Below are positions 1 to 10,198 of a DNA stretch of 64,000 bases, piece after piece. This DNA is from CAWFSE01 sp963697565 (GTDB lineage: Bacteria; Actinomycetota; Actinomycetes; CAVWCF01): positions 682,001-746,000 of the forward strand of contig CAVOOM010000007.1 of the NCBI GenBank assembly GCA_963697565.1, in the 5' to 3' direction. The notes beneath the pieces were generated by a model. The model was given only the letters and a program-made list of their open reading frames with translations, was not told where the DNA came from and made no database searches. Within the stretch, counting starts at the first letter, position 1, and every line of letters begins with the position of its first letter. The translations under genes were made by a program, and so were the position numbers.

Positions 1-585
1 CCGGTCTCGGCCGGCCTCGGGTACGACGAGGTCGGCGTCGCGATGGACCGAGGCTTCGTCCTGGTCGACGACTACTGCCGCACCAACGTGCCCGGCGTGT
101 GGGCCGTCGGCGACCTGATCCCGACGCTGCAGCTCGCCCACGTCGGGTTCACCGAGGGCATCCTGGTCGCCGAGACGATCGCCGGCCTGGCCACCCGCCC
201 GATCGACTACGCCGGGATTCCGCGGGTCACCTACTCCGAGCCCGAGGTCGCCTCGGTCGGGCTGACCGAGGCCCAGGCCCGCACCACGCACGGCGACGAC
301 GCGGTGACGACCGTGACGTACGACCTGGCCGGCAACGGCAAGGCGCAGATCCTGAAGACCGCCGGCTCGATCAAGCTGGTCGCCCTCGTCGACGGCCCGG
401 TCGTCGGAGTGCACCTCGTCGGCAGCCGGGTCGGCGAGCTGCTGGCCGAGGGGCAGGTCATCTACAACTGGGAGGCGCACGCCGACGACGTCGCCTCGCT
501 CATCCACGCCCACCCGACCCTCTCCGAGGCGATGGGCGAGGCGCACATGGCCCTGGCCGGCAAGCCGCTGCACGCGCACGGCTGA
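1..585 (+). CDS. lpd: Dihydrolipoyl dehydrogenase (E3), C-terminal part, cut by window start
   Basis: The frame is open from base 1 and ends with TGA at 583-585; the N-terminal half lies outside the window. It carries the second FAD-contact motif (VWAVGDL near residue 37) followed by the dimerisation domain, which ends with the catalytic His-Glu pair in HAHPTLSEAM. E3 re-oxidises the dihydrolipoyl arms of 2-oxo acid dehydrogenases with NAD+. It lies 78 bases upstream of sucB on the same strand, the usual actinobacterial pairing, so it probably serves the 2-oxoglutarate and pyruvate complexes. The visible part has no frameshift. Confidence 0.95.
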   Translation, partial: PVSAGLGYDEVGVAMDRGFVLVDDYCRTNVPGVWAVGDLIPTLQLAHVGFTEGILVAETIAGLATRPIDYAGIPRVTYSEPEVASVGLTEAQARTTHGDDAVTTVTYDLAGNGKAQILKTAGSIKLVALVDGPVVGVHLVGSRVGELLAEGQVIYNWEAHADDVASLIHAHPTLSEAMGEAHMALAGKPLHAHG

Positions 586-663
586 CCGGACAGGATGACC
601 CCGTAGCCCGCAAGCCCAAGCACCGCACCCGCACCGCACCAGCCGAAGGAGCCCCTCAACGCC

Positions 664-2470
664 ATGGCCGTCTCCGTCACGATGCCCCAACTGGGCGAGA
701 GCGTCACCGAGGGCACGGTCACCCGGTGGCTCAAGGCCGAGGGTGAGTACGTCAACGCCGACGAGCCGCTGCTCGAGGTCTCCACCGACAAGGTCGACAC
801 CGAGATCCCGGCCCCGGCGTCGGGCATCCTGCTGCGCATCACCGCCGGCGAGGACGCCGTGGTGCTGGTGGGCGGCGAGCTCGCCGTGATCGGAGACACC
901 GCCGACGCCACCGATGCGCTTCCGACCGGCCCCGCGGACTACGAGGCTCCGGCGCCCGCCTATGCCGCGCCCGCGCCCACGTACGAGGCGCCGGCGGCTC
1001 CCGAGCCGGCCTTCGCGCCCGCCCCGTCGATCATCCTGCCCGCGGCCCACCCCGAGCCGGAGCCGGTGCACACCCCCGCCGCCGCGCCGGCCACCGGCAC
1101 TGCCACGCCGGTCCTGCTCCCCGCCCTGGGCGAGAGCGTCACCGAGGGCACGGTCACCCGCTGGCTCAAGCAGGTCGGCGAGCCGGTGGCCGTGGACGAG
1201 CCGCTCGTCGAGGTCTCCACCGACAAGGTCGACACCGAGATCCCGTCGCCGGTCGCGGGCGTGCTGCTGGAGATCACCGTCGCGGCCGACGCCACGGTTG
1301 CCGTCGGCGGCCAGCTCGGCATCGTCGGGGCCGCGGGGGCGGCGCCCGCCGCCCGCCGCTCCGGCCCCCGCCGCAGCCGAGCCGGCTCCGACATTCGCTC
1401 CCGTCCCGGCCTTCGCGGCGCCCCCCGCGCCCCCCGCGCCACCAGCCGCCGCTCCTCCGGCTCCCGCCGCTGCGGCCCCGGCCGCCGCCCCGGCAGGGGC
1501 CGCCGCCGAGTCCGGCGACGCCTCGTACGTCACCCCGCTGGTCCGCAAGCTCGCCGCCGAGCACGGCGTCGACCTCGCGACGGTGGCCGGCACCGGGGTG
1601 GGCGGGCGCATCCGCAAGGCCGACGTGCTGGAGGCGGCGGCCCGCGCCGCCGCGGAGGCCAAGGCAGCGGCCCAAGCGGCCCCGACGCCGCCCGCGGTTC
1701 CAGCCGCGGGGGCTCCTGCCGCCAAGCCCGCTGCGGCGCCCTCGCCGCTGCGCGGCCGCACCGAGCCGATGAGCCGGCTGCGCAAGCTGATCGCCACCCG
1801 CATGGTCGAGTCGCTGCAGACGACGGCTCAGCTGACCTCGGTGATCGAGGTCGACGTGACCCGGATCGCCCAGCTGCGCGACAAGGTGAAGCGGGACTTC
1901 GAGTCCCGCGAGGGGGTCAAGCTCTCCTACCTGCCGTTCTTCGCCAAGGCCTCGGTCGAGGCGCTCAAGCAGCACCCCACGCTGAACGCGAGCATCGACA
2001 CCGCCGCGGGCACGGTCACCTATCACGAGTCCGAGCACCTCGGGGTCGCCGTCGACACCGAGCGGGGCCTGCTCGTCCCGGTGATCCACGACGCGGGCGA
2101 CCTCAACATCGCGGGCCTCGCCCGCCGGATCGCCGATCTCGCCGAGCGCACCCGCACCAACCGGATCACCCCGGACGAGCTGTCCGGCGGGACGTTCACG
2201 CTCACCAACACCGGCAGCCGCGGGGCGTTGTTCGACACCCCGATCATCAACCAGCCGCAGGCCGCGATCCTCGGCACGGGTGCGGTCGTCAAGCGCCCGG
2301 TCGTCGTGTCGGACAACACCGGCACCGACTCGATCGCCGTCCGCTCGATGGTCTACCTGGCCCTCACCTACGACCACCGGCTCGTCGACGGCGCAGACGC
2401 CGCGCGCTTCCTGGTCGCGGTCAAGGCCCGCCTCGAGGAGGCCTCGTTCGACGCCGAGCTCGGGATCTGA
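664..2470 (+). CDS. sucB: 2-oxoglutarate dehydrogenase E2, dihydrolipoamide acyltransferase (frameshifted)
   Basis: The ATG at 664 follows AAGGAG at 646-651. Two lipoyl domains come first, each with the STDKVDTEIP motif; the lipoylated lysines would be about Lys43 and Lys188. Ala/Pro-rich linkers, a peripheral subunit-binding domain (GVGGRIRKADV) and a CoA-acyltransferase domain ending in the catalytic HRLVDG (about 2374-2391) follow. The N-terminal part reads in frame 1 and the rest in frame 2; the switch lies in the GC run near 1335-1365. All domains are otherwise intact, so a sequencing indel is likelier than decay. The protein transfers succinyl (or acyl) groups to CoA and needs lipoyl groups made by the LipB and LipA encoded downstream. 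Confidence 0.93.
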
Positions 2471-2560
2471 CCGGCTCGGCGCCGCACTTGGGACCGGCGG
2501 AGGCGCACCCCCACGCCGTCCCGCCCCTGTCGTCCGGTGGCCGGAGCGGTCGGCCGGCGA

Positions 2561-2566
2561 GACGAT
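2561..2566 (+). promoter_or_regulatory. Putative -10 of a leaderless promoter (GACGAT)
   Basis: The hexamer ends 6 bases before the ATG at 2573. No Shine-Dalgarno sequence is present. The spacing matches the recurring leaderless arrangement in this window. Confidence 0.4.
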
Positions 2567-2572
2567 AGGCCG

Positions 2573-3466
2573 ATGAAGATCGCGATCACCGGCGCGTCCG
2601 GGCTCATCGGCTCGGCGCTGTCGGCCGACCTGTCCCGCGACGGGCATCAGGTGGTCCGCCTGGTCCGCGGCCCGTCCCGGTCGGCCGGCGAGGCGTCCTG
2701 GGACCCGGTCGGGGGCCACGTCGATCTGGCCGGGCTGGCCGGCTCCGACGCGGTCGTCCACCTCGCGGGGGCCGGAGTCGGCGACCGCCGCTGGTCCGAC
2801 GCCTACAAGCGGGAGATCCTGGACAGCCGCGTACGGGGCACCACCGCCATCGCCCACGCGGTGGCGGCGCTGGATCCGGCTCCGGCCGTGCTGGTGTCGG
2901 CGTCCGCGGTCGGCTTCTACGGGGACACCGGAGACCAAGCCGTCGACGAGACGGCGCCCCGGGGAGCGGGGTTCCTCGCCGACGTGGTCGAGGCCTGGGA
3001 GGCGGCCGCCGAGCCGGCGCGGGCCGCCGGCATCCGCGTCGTGCACCCCCGCACCGGGTTGGTCGTGGCCCGCGGCGGCGGCGCCTGGAAGCGCCTGCTC
3101 CCGATCTTCCAGCTGGGGGTCGGCGGGCGCCTCGGCGGCGGCCGGCAGTACTGGTCGTTCATCTCGCTCACCGATGAGATCCGCGCCCTCCGCCACCTGA
3201 TCGACCACCCCGACCTCGCCGGCCCGGTCAACCTGACGGCCCCCACCCCGGTGACGAACGCCGAGGCGACCCGCGCCTTGGCGCACGCCCTGCACCGGCC
3301 GGCGGCGCTGCCGGTGCCGGCGGCGGCGCTGAAGGCGGTGCTCGGGGAGTTCTCGGTCGAGGTGCTGGGCAGCCAGCGGGTGCTTCCCACCAGGCTGCTG
3401 GCCTCGGGCTTCACCTTCCGGCATCCGTCGATCGAGGCGGCGCTCGCGGCCGAGCTCGCCTCCTGA
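2573..3466 (+). CDS. TIGR01777-type NAD(P)-binding epimerase-like protein
   Basis: 297 residues, starting MKIAITGASGLIG with the glycine-rich dinucleotide loop (GASGLIG, residues 7-13) of extended short-chain dehydrogenases. LVSASAVGFYGDTGD in the middle corresponds to the Ser-Tyr region, and the C-terminal third resembles the DUF1731 tail of TIGR01777 proteins (ending GFTFRHPSIEAAL). The family (E. coli YfcH-like) has no settled substrate. Its position between sucB and lipB is conserved in actinobacteria. The ATG was chosen because the upstream in-frame extension from 2537 has no family similarity and a -10-like GACGAT lies 6 bases before this ATG. Confidence 0.85.
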   Translation: MKIAITGASGLIGSALSADLSRDGHQVVRLVRGPSRSAGEASWDPVGGHVDLAGLAGSDAVVHLAGAGVGDRRWSDAYKREILDSRVRGTTAIAHAVAALDPAPAVLVSASAVGFYGDTGDQAVDETAPRGAGFLADVVEAWEAAAEPARAAGIRVVHPRTGLVVARGGGAWKRLLPIFQLGVGGRLGGGRQYWSFISLTDEIRALRHLIDHPDLAGPVNLTAPTPVTNAEATRALAHALHRPAALPVPAAALKAVLGEFSVEVLGSQRVLPTRLLASGFTFRHPSIEAALAAELAS

Positions 3467-3493
3467 AGGCGGGCGAGGAGCCCTCCCGGGGGG

Positions 3494-4890
3494 TCATGCC
3501 GGCACCACCTCGGCGATCCGCCAGCCGCCCTCGACCTGCTGGAGGGCCACGCTCCAGGCCGCCTCCGCTCGGCCCGGGCGCTCTTCGACGACCCCATCCG
3601 TCGAGTCCACGACCTGGTGCGGCGACAGGCGGTCGACGACGCGAAGCCAAACCTGACCGCTCGTCGGGCCCCCTGGTGCCGGCGGCTCCGCCGGCACCAC
3701 GGACACGAGCTCCCGCTCAAGTCCGCGGACGCGCAGCCCAGCCGAGGCAAGCCCCTCGATCCGGGCCTCCTCGGCGGCGGCGGCGGGCGAGCCCGCCGCC
3801 ACGACCGCGGCCAACAACCGCGGGTCGGCGTCGGCCAGCGCCTGCGCCCGCGCCGCATCGAGGGCCGACAGCACAGCCCGCCAGTCCTCATCCGCCGCCG
3901 CCGGGCCGGGCGCGGGATCGGCCGACGGCCCCGCCGGGGAACTGGCGGCGGACGCCGGAGACGCGGGAGCGCTCACGCCGCGCTCGCCGGGGTCGGCTCC
4001 GCCGTGGGGAGCGCGGCCCGACCCGAGGGCCCCCAGCGCGGCGACCAACAGCAGCGGGGCGAGGACCGCGAGCGCCCACCCGCGGCGCCCCCAGCGCAAG
4101 ACCCTGATGCGGCCGGGGCCTCGACCGGTTGCCGCGGCCCGCCCCTCATGGGCCGCGCGAGCCTGCGCGCGAAGCCCGGCCAACGGCCACGCCTCAGGCC
4201 CGGCACGCAGCCGGCGGGCCCAGCCCTCGGCCGTCGTGGGCGGATCGCCGTCGCCGATCACCCCGGCGAGCGGACCGAGCGCCGACTCGACGAGGGCCCT
4301 GAGCCCGGCGACGTCGTCCTCTACCGAGCCGACAGCCCCGACCGTGTCCAGCAGCCAGCCGCCGCCGTCGGCCCCGACCAGCACCAGCCGCGGTCCGAGC
4401 GATCCGTGGGTGCGGCCAGCCCGATGCAGGGCGGCCAGGGCGCGGGCGACGTCGGCGACGCCCTCGGCGCTGAGCGACCCCGATCGCCGACCGCCCGCGT
4501 GCGCCGGACACGCTCGAGGGACCGCTCGCGAGATCGTGCGCCGGCCGTCCACCCGGGTCGTCGTGGACCACCCACGCGACGCCCTCGGCGTCGACCGCCG
4601 CCCGGCCCGGGATCAACCGGGCCTGCGCGGGCCGATCGGGCACTCCGTCGGCGCCCGCCGGGTCCCGTGCCCGCCGCGGCCCCCGGGTGCCGCTCGGCCG
4701 CGGTGGGGGCGCGAACCAGCCGAGGGCCCCCCGACCCGGCCTCGGCGCAGCGCCACAGGTCGGGCCCCGAGGCACGCCACGACAGGTGGCCGGCGAGGGC
4801 CGGGGGCCGGGGCTGCGGGGCGGCACCCGCGGTCGGGTGGCCGGTCGGAACGTGGGTCGGGCCCCGGTCGTCGGGCGGCTCGTCGTCCAT
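3494..4890 (-). CDS. Membrane-anchored protein kinase-like (probable pseudokinase), frameshifted
   Basis: The N-terminus starts MDDEPPDDRG at 4890. A kinase-like segment includes GVAWVVHDDPGGRPAHDL and LHRAGRTHGSLGPRLVL, where an active Ser/Thr kinase would have HRDLKPxN; here the catalytic Asp and Lys are replaced (HGSLGP), and the DFG position reads DTVG. A single hydrophobic segment (LAVLAPLLLVAALGALG) follows, then an Ala-rich stretch and about 120 residues predicted outside the membrane, ending EGGWRIAEVVPA. The frame changes near 4725 and near 4470. Similar kinase-fold membrane proteins in actinobacteria act as non-catalytic regulators of the cell envelope; that role is inferred here. 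It is divergent from the FAD oxidoreductase. Confidence 0.6.
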
Positions 4891-4979
4891 GGGACCAGCG
4901 TGCTCGCTTCGGCGACTCCCCCGCGTCGGCCGTCCACAGCCCGCGCCGTCCACAGGGGGCGGCGGGCGCGCCCCGCCAG

Positions 4980-4985
4980 TACGGT
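4980..4985 (+). promoter_or_regulatory. Putative -10 of a leaderless promoter (TACGGT)
   Basis: TACGGT ends 6 bases before the GTG at 4992. On the other strand CACGCT (4897-4902) sits 6 bases before the ATG at 4890, so both divergent genes appear to start without a leader. Confidence 0.5.
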
Positions 4986-4991
4986 GCCCGG

Positions 4992-6266
4992 GTGCCGGTC
5001 AGCCGTGTGGACGTCGTCATCGTCGGTGCGGGCCTGGCCGGGCTGGCCGCCGCGGTTCGCCTCGCCGGGACCGGCCTGGAGTGCGCGGTGCTCGAGGCCT
5101 CCGACGGGGTCGGCGGGCGGGTGCGCAGCGACCGCGCCGACGGGCTGATCCTCGATCGCGGCTTCCAGGTGCACAACCCCGCCTACCCCGAGGCCGCCCG
5201 CGTCCTCGACCACGACGCCCTCCAGCTGCGCCCGCTCGCTCCGGGGGCGGTGGTCTGGGTGCGGGGCCGGCCGCATCGGCTGGCCGACCCCCGCCGTCGG
5301 CCGAGTTGGGCGTTGGCATCGGCGCTGGCCCCGGTCGGATCTCCGGCCGCGAAGGCGCGGCTGGCCCGGTACGCCATGGGTGTGGCCCGCGACGGCGGCG
5401 CGCGACTGACCAGCCAGCCCGACGAGTCCGCCGCCGACGCCCTGCGCGAGGCCGGGCTCGCCGGCCCGGTCGTGGATCGGCTGCTGCGGCCGTTCCTCTC
5501 CGGGGTGTTCCTCGAGGCCGACCTGGCCACCTCGCGGCGCTTCCTCGACCTCGTGCTGCGGTCGTTCGTCCGCGGGACGCCCGCGCTTCCTGCCCGCGGC
5601 ATGCAGGCGATCCCCGAGCAGCTCGCCGCGAGGCTGCCAGCCGGGACGGTACGGCTGAACCACCCGGTCACCCGGGTGGCGCCCGACGGGGTGGTCTGCG
5701 CGGACGGCCCCCTCAAGGCGTCGGCGGTGATCGTCGCGACGGATCCGGGCACGGCCGCCCGGCTGCTCCCATCGCTTGACGCGCCCGCCATGCGGTCCGT
5801 CACGACCTGGTACCACCTCGCCGACCAGCGCCCAGCCGAGCTGACCCGAGGCGAGCCGGTGCTGGTCCTCGACGGCGACCGCGGCGGGCCCCTGGTCAAC
5901 ACCGTGGTGCTGAGCCAGGCCGCCCCGTCGTACGCGCCCGGACGCGTGCTGGTCTCCTCATCCGCGCTCGGCCGCCACGGCTCCGCGGAGGCCGAGCGGG
6001 AGGCGCGCGCCCATGCGGCGCGGCTCCACGGCGTCCGGCCCGGCGGCTGGGAGCACGTCGCGACGTACGTGATCCCCGAGGCCCTGCCGGCCATGCCGCC
6101 GCCGCACGACTTCCGCCGGCCGGTCCGGCTGGAGCACGGGCTGTACGTCGCCGGCGACCACCGCGACTCCGGCTCCATCCAGGGCGCGCTCGTCTCCGGC
6201 CGGCGGGCGGCCGACGCCGCGCTGGCCGACCTCGGCCGGCGAGCCGTGGGCGGCGGACCGGCATAG
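4992..6266 (+). CDS. FAD-dependent NAD(P)-binding amine oxidase/phytoene desaturase-like oxidoreductase
   Basis: 424 residues. The N-terminus has the Rossmann FAD loop VGAGLAGLAAAVRLA followed by the Glu that binds ribose (VLEASDGVGGRVRS). The C-terminus has the second flavin motif GLYVAGDHRDSGSIQGALVSG, typical of flavin amine oxidase and protoporphyrinogen oxidase/phytoene desaturase relatives. The substrate cannot be told from sequence. The GTG at 4992 was chosen because TACGGT lies 6 bases upstream and the FAD motif begins about 7 residues later. The stop codon overlaps the promoter of the peptidase gene that follows 9 bases downstream. Confidence 0.85.
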   Translation: MPVSRVDVVIVGAGLAGLAAAVRLAGTGLECAVLEASDGVGGRVRSDRADGLILDRGFQVHNPAYPEAARVLDHDALQLRPLAPGAVVWVRGRPHRLADPRRRPSWALASALAPVGSPAAKARLARYAMGVARDGGARLTSQPDESAADALREAGLAGPVVDRLLRPFLSGVFLEADLATSRRFLDLVLRSFVRGTPALPARGMQAIPEQLAARLPAGTVRLNHPVTRVAPDGVVCADGPLKASAVIVATDPGTAARLLPSLDAPAMRSVTTWYHLADQRPAELTRGEPVLVLDGDRGGPLVNTVVLSQAAPSYAPGRVLVSSSALGRHGSAEAEREARAHAARLHGVRPGGWEHVATYVIPEALPAMPPPHDFRRPVRLEHGLYVAGDHRDSGSIQGALVSGRRAADAALADLGRRAVGGGPA

Positions 6267-6269
6267 GTT
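6264..6269 (+). promoter_or_regulatory. Putative -10 of a leaderless promoter (TAGGTT)
   Basis: TAGGTT overlaps the stop codon of the preceding gene and ends 6 bases before the ATG at 6276, so the peptidase gene can be transcribed independently of its neighbour. Confidence 0.5.
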
Positions 6270-6275
6270 GGGGCG

Positions 6276-7010
6276 ATGGCCCCCACCCCCCGCATCCTGG
6301 CGACCAGCGGCGGATTCGTGACCGCCCCCGATGGCACGATGCGCCCCGGCGCGCTGTTCGCCGAGGCCCTGCGCCTCACCGGCGTCGAGCGGCCCAAGGT
6401 CTGCCTGCTGATGACCGCCAGCGGCGACCACCGCGAGTACCTCCTGCGCACGTACGCCGCCCTCAGCGGCTGGTCGGTGGACGTCTCGCACCTGGAGCTG
6501 TTCTGGATGCCCAACGCCGTCCCGAGCGAGCGGATCGCCGCCAGCGACCTGATCTGGGTGGGCGGCGGGTCGGTCGCCAACCTGCTCGCGCTGTGGCGGG
6601 TGCACGGCATCGACGAGGCGCTGGCCGAGGCCTGGCAGTCCGGCACGGTCCTCGCGGGCACGAGCGCCGGGTCGATCTGCTGGCACGTCGGCGGGCCGAC
6701 CGACTCCTTCGGGCCCGAGCTCAAGCCGGTCCTGAACGCGCTGGCCTGGCTCCCGTACGGCAACGGCGTGCACTACGACAGCGAGGCCCAGCGCCGCCCC
6801 GCCGTGCACCGGCTGGTCGCCGAGGGGGCCATGCCCACCACGTACGCCACCGACGACGGGATCGGGATCCTGTACGAGGGCGCCGAACCGGTCGCGGTGC
6901 TGGCCGACAGCGACGAGATCGCCGCAAGCGGATCGGCGGCCTACCGGATCGATCGGATCGGGGGCGAGGCGGTCGAGACCCGGCTGCCGGTCGGGCCGCT
7001 CACAACCTGA
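6276..7010 (+). CDS. pepE: Peptidase E, S51 family (alpha-aspartyl dipeptidase-like)
   Basis: 244 residues. The nucleophile elbow GTSAGSIC is present with Ser near residue 130, and it is preceded by the WVGGGSVANLL motif that binds substrate in S51 peptidases. The family splits N-terminal Asp dipeptides or is related to cyanophycinase; the length fits the dipeptidase branch. The protein is cytosolic, with no signal peptide. The gene meets the Gfo/Idh gene tail to tail, and if that gene is read in its restored frame the two stops overlap by about 11 bases. Confidence 0.85.
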   Translation: MAPTPRILATSGGFVTAPDGTMRPGALFAEALRLTGVERPKVCLLMTASGDHREYLLRTYAALSGWSVDVSHLELFWMPNAVPSERIAASDLIWVGGGSVANLLALWRVHGIDEALAEAWQSGTVLAGTSAGSICWHVGGPTDSFGPELKPVLNALAWLPYGNGVHYDSEAQRRPAVHRLVAEGAMPTTYATDDGIGILYEGAEPVAVLADSDEIAASGSAAYRIDRIGGEAVETRLPVGPLTT

Positions 7011-8050
7011 CCGCCTGCCCGGTCTCGGCCGAGAGCCCGGGCGGCGTCGAGGACCCGCAGCACCGCCACCGCGTCGGTGGCGTCCACCGGCATCGCGCCG
7101 CCCCCCACGATCGCCTCGCGCACGGCCGGGTAGAACGCGTCCCACTGCCCGCGCTCGCTCGGCGTCGGCTCGGCCCGGTCGCCGTGGACGAGGCGGCCCC
7201 AACGCTCCATCGGGACGACCCCCCAGCCCGGCTCACCCGGTCGGAGACCCTCGCGCAGGGCGTCCTCCTGCCCGTCGAGGTGGTCGGTGACGAACGCCCC
7301 CGCGGTCCCCAAGACGCGCAGCCTGGGACCCGGGGCCGCGATCACCGCCCCGAGCGACACATGGGTGACCGCACCCGAGGCGTGCCGCAGCACGAGGAAC
7401 GCGAGGTCGTCGGCGCCCCCGCGCACGGAGCGGACCTCGGCGTAGACCGACTCGACCGGGCCGAGCAGCTGCACGGCCTGGTCAACCAGGTGCGGGCCGA
7501 GGTCGACGAGCTGCCCGCCGCCCTCGTCGACCGGCGCGTGCTCGCGCCACGCGTCGGCTCGCGCCTGCGGGCGCCAGCGCTCGAAACGCGTCTCCAGCCT
7601 CAGCACCTCGCCGAGCGCGCCCTCCTCGACCAGCGTGCGCAGCGTCAGGAACTCGGCGTCCCACCGGCGGTTCTGGAAGACGGTGAGCGGCGCCCCGCTC
7701 GACCGGGCGGCGTCGAGCACCTCCTGGGCGGCGTCGGCCGTCGGTGCGAGCGGCTTGTCGACGACGACCGCCTTGCCGGCCCGAAGCGCGGCGATCGCCA
7801 GGGGCGCGTGCCACACGTTCGTGGTGGCCACCACGAGCAGGTCCCACTCGTCGGCCGCGGCCAGCAGCGCGTCACCGTCGGCGACGACCCGGGCCGCGGG
7901 CAGATCGGCGCGCACCTGGGCCACCCGCTCGGGCGCCGACGTCGCCACGTGGGTCAGCGCGAGCCCGTCGGCGGCCGTGACCAGGGGGGCGTGGAAGACG
8001 CGGCCGGCCAGTCCGTACCCGGCCAGGGCCACGCGCAGCTCGGAGTCCAT
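7000..8050 (-). CDS. Gfo/Idh/MocA family oxidoreductase (frameshift near the C-terminus)
   Basis: About 350 residues. The N-terminal Rossmann domain begins RVALAGYGLAGRVFHAPL; the family motif for the catalytic lysine is AGKAVVVDKPLAPT, and the C-terminal domain contains DLGPHLVDQAVQLLG with the expected His. Members oxidise sugars or inositols with NAD(P); the substrate is unknown. Reading without correction the frame runs on to 6941, but shifting one base near 7035 gives a natural ending (SAETGQAVRL) with TGA at 7000-7002, which I prefer. The ATG at 8050 has a -10-like CACGCT 7 bases upstream. Confidence 0.85.
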
Positions 8051-8083
8051 GCGGGGCAGCGTGCCAGACCCGAAGCCGCCGCG

Positions 8084-10198
8084 TTAGCCGACCGGGGCCG
8101 GCTCGCGCGGGGCGTCCTCGACCTCGGCCGGCGGCGGCGGGTCGCCGCGCCGCGCGAGCGCCGACGGCCACCAGATCGGCGGCCCGAAGTCGTACGACAG
8201 GGCCGGCACCAGGATCGAGCGGACGATCAGCGTGTCGACCAGCACGCCGATGGCGACGGCCACGCCGATCTGGGTTGGGCCGACGAGCGGCAGCCTGGTC
8301 AGGATCAGGAAGGTCGCGGCGAGCACTACGCCGGCCGAGGTGATCACCCCGCCGGTCACCGCCAGCCCCTTGAGGATTCCCGGGCGGGTGCCGATCCGGA
8401 CGGACTCCTCCCGCACGCGGGTCATCAAGAAGATGTTGTAGTCGATGCCCAGCGCCACCAGGAAGATGAACGCGAAGATCGGGAAGGCGCTGTCGGTGCC
8501 GGGGAACCCGAGCACGTTCGAGAAGACGAACGCGCAGATCCCCAGCGTCGTGAAGTACGACAGCACGACCGTGGCGATGAGCAGCACGGGCGCCACCAAG
8601 GAACGCAAGAGCACGATCAGGATCACCAGCACCACGGCCAGCACGATCGGGATCACGACCAGCCGGTCGCGGGCGTTGGCCGCCTGCACGTCCTTGTCGA
8701 CGGCGGTCGACCCGCCGACCAGCACGTCGGTGGAGACAGCGTCGAGGTCGGTGCGCAGCCGTTCGATGGCGTCGAAGGCCTCCGGCGAGTCCGGGGGGAC
8801 CGACAGGGTGCCGAGCACCTCGACGTACTCCCCCTGCACGAGCGGCTCGGCGACGTCGGCGATGGCCGGGTCGGCCGCCACGACGGCGGAGATCTCGTCG
8901 GCTTGGTCCGCCGGGCCGATGACCACGACCGGGGAGCCGACCCCGCTGGCGAAGTGGTCCTCGATGACCTGCTGCGCCTGGACGCCTTCGGTGGCCGTCT
9001 TGAACTGCTCCTCGGTGGACAGCCCGTTGGCGTTGATGTTGACCGCGTTGAGGGCGACCATGCCGAGCACGAGGGCGGTGCCCACCCAGATCAGGCGCGG
9101 CTTGCGCGCGATGCCGCGGCCGATCCGGCCGAAGAAGCCGGACTCCTCGTGCGACGGGCTGCCGAAGCGCGGGATGAACGGCCAGAAGAGCGGCCGACCG
9201 AAGATCACGAGCAGGGCGGGCAGCAGGGTGATCATCGCGAAGAGCGCGCAGAGCACGCCCACCGCGCCGGCCGGCCCGAGCCCGCGGGTGGACTCCAGCG
9301 AGGCGAAGAGCAGGCAGGTCAGGCCGATCGCCACGGTCGCCGCGGACGCGATCACCGCCGGCCCGGCCTTGTGCAGCGCCTCGGCCATCGCCTCGTGGCG
9401 GTCCTCGTGGCGCCGCAGCTCCTCGCGGAAGCGCGCGATGAGCAGCAAGGCGTAGTCGGTGCCTGCGCCGAAGACGAGCACCAGCAAGATGCTCTGGGTC
9501 TGGCCGTTGACGACGATGACGCCGGCGTCGGCGAGGAAGTAGTTGATCGCCTGCGCGAGCTGGTCGGCCAGGGCCACCGCGAGCAGCGGGACGATCCAGA
9601 GCACCGGGCTGCGATAGGTCACGAGCAGCACCAGGATCACCACCAGGATCGTGCCCAGCAGCAGGGTGCCGTTGATGTCGCCGAACGCCTCGAAGATGTC
9701 CCCGCTCAGCCCTGCGGGCCCCCCGACGAGCGCGGTCAGCCCCTCTGGGCTGTCGGCGGTGATGGCACGCAGGTCGGTGACCGCCTCGCCGAGCTCGAAG
9801 CCGTCCTCAAAGGTGATCGGGACGATCACCTGCAGCGCCTGGCCGTCCTCCGACGGGATCGGCCCGACGACCTCCTGCTCGACCAGGGGGAGCTCGGCCA
9901 TCTCGGCCGCCTGCGCCTTGGCCGCCGCGAAGTCCTCGGGGGTGATCCCCGACGTGCGCTCGTAGACGACGACCGCCGGCACCGTCTCAAGGCCGCCGGT
10001 GAACGCCGCCTGCAGCTCGATGACCTGCGTCGACTCCGAGTCGGCTGGCAGGAAGGAGGCTGCGTCGTTGACCTGCGCCTCGGTGAGCTTCGGTCCGAAG
10101 ACCCCGCCGACGCCTGCCAGGACGAACCACAGCGCGAGGACGAGCCACTTGGTGCGCCGTCCGCACACGAGTGCGGCCAGCCGGCGGGGAGTGCTCAT
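8084..10198 (-). CDS. MMPL/RND-family membrane exporter
   Basis: 704 residues, starting MSTPRRLAALVCGRRTKWLV. It has the duplicated MMPL layout: a first transmembrane helix, a large extracytoplasmic loop (with LPADSESTQ), a five-helix bundle containing VFGAGTDYALLLIARFREEL, then a second loop and bundle containing ALGIDYNIFLMTRVREE. The GTDYALLL and GIDYNIFL segments carry the Asp-Tyr pairs that relay protons in this family. MMPL proteins export lipids or drugs using the proton gradient; the cargo is not deducible. It is intact, stands alone on the minus strand and is divergent from lipB. Confidence 0.9.
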   Translation of the reverse strand: MSTPRRLAALVCGRRTKWLVLALWFVLAGVGGVFGPKLTEAQVNDAASFLPADSESTQVIELQAAFTGGLETVPAVVVYERTSGITPEDFAAAKAQAAEMAELPLVEQEVVGPIPSEDGQALQVIVPITFEDGFELGEAVTDLRAITADSPEGLTALVGGPAGLSGDIFEAFGDINGTLLLGTILVVILVLLVTYRSPVLWIVPLLAVALADQLAQAINYFLADAGVIVVNGQTQSILLVLVFGAGTDYALLLIARFREELRRHEDRHEAMAEALHKAGPAVIASAATVAIGLTCLLFASLESTRGLGPAGAVGVLCALFAMITLLPALLVIFGRPLFWPFIPRFGSPSHEESGFFGRIGRGIARKPRLIWVGTALVLGMVALNAVNINANGLSTEEQFKTATEGVQAQQVIEDHFASGVGSPVVVIGPADQADEISAVVAADPAIADVAEPLVQGEYVEVLGTLSVPPDSPEAFDAIERLRTDLDAVSTDVLVGGSTAVDKDVQAANARDRLVVIPIVLAVVLVILIVLLRSLVAPVLLIATVVLSYFTTLGICAFVFSNVLGFPGTDSAFPIFAFIFLVALGIDYNIFLMTRVREESVRIGTRPGILKGLAVTGGVITSAGVVLAATFLILTRLPLVGPTQIGVAVAIGVLVDTLIVRSILVPALSYDFGPPIWWPSALARRGDPPPPAEVEDAPREPAPVG

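Noticed and set aside
1335..1520. Ala/Pro-rich segment of sucB as a separate low-complexity gene or repeat element
   Set aside because: It is the usual flexible linker between the lipoyl and binding domains of E2 proteins.
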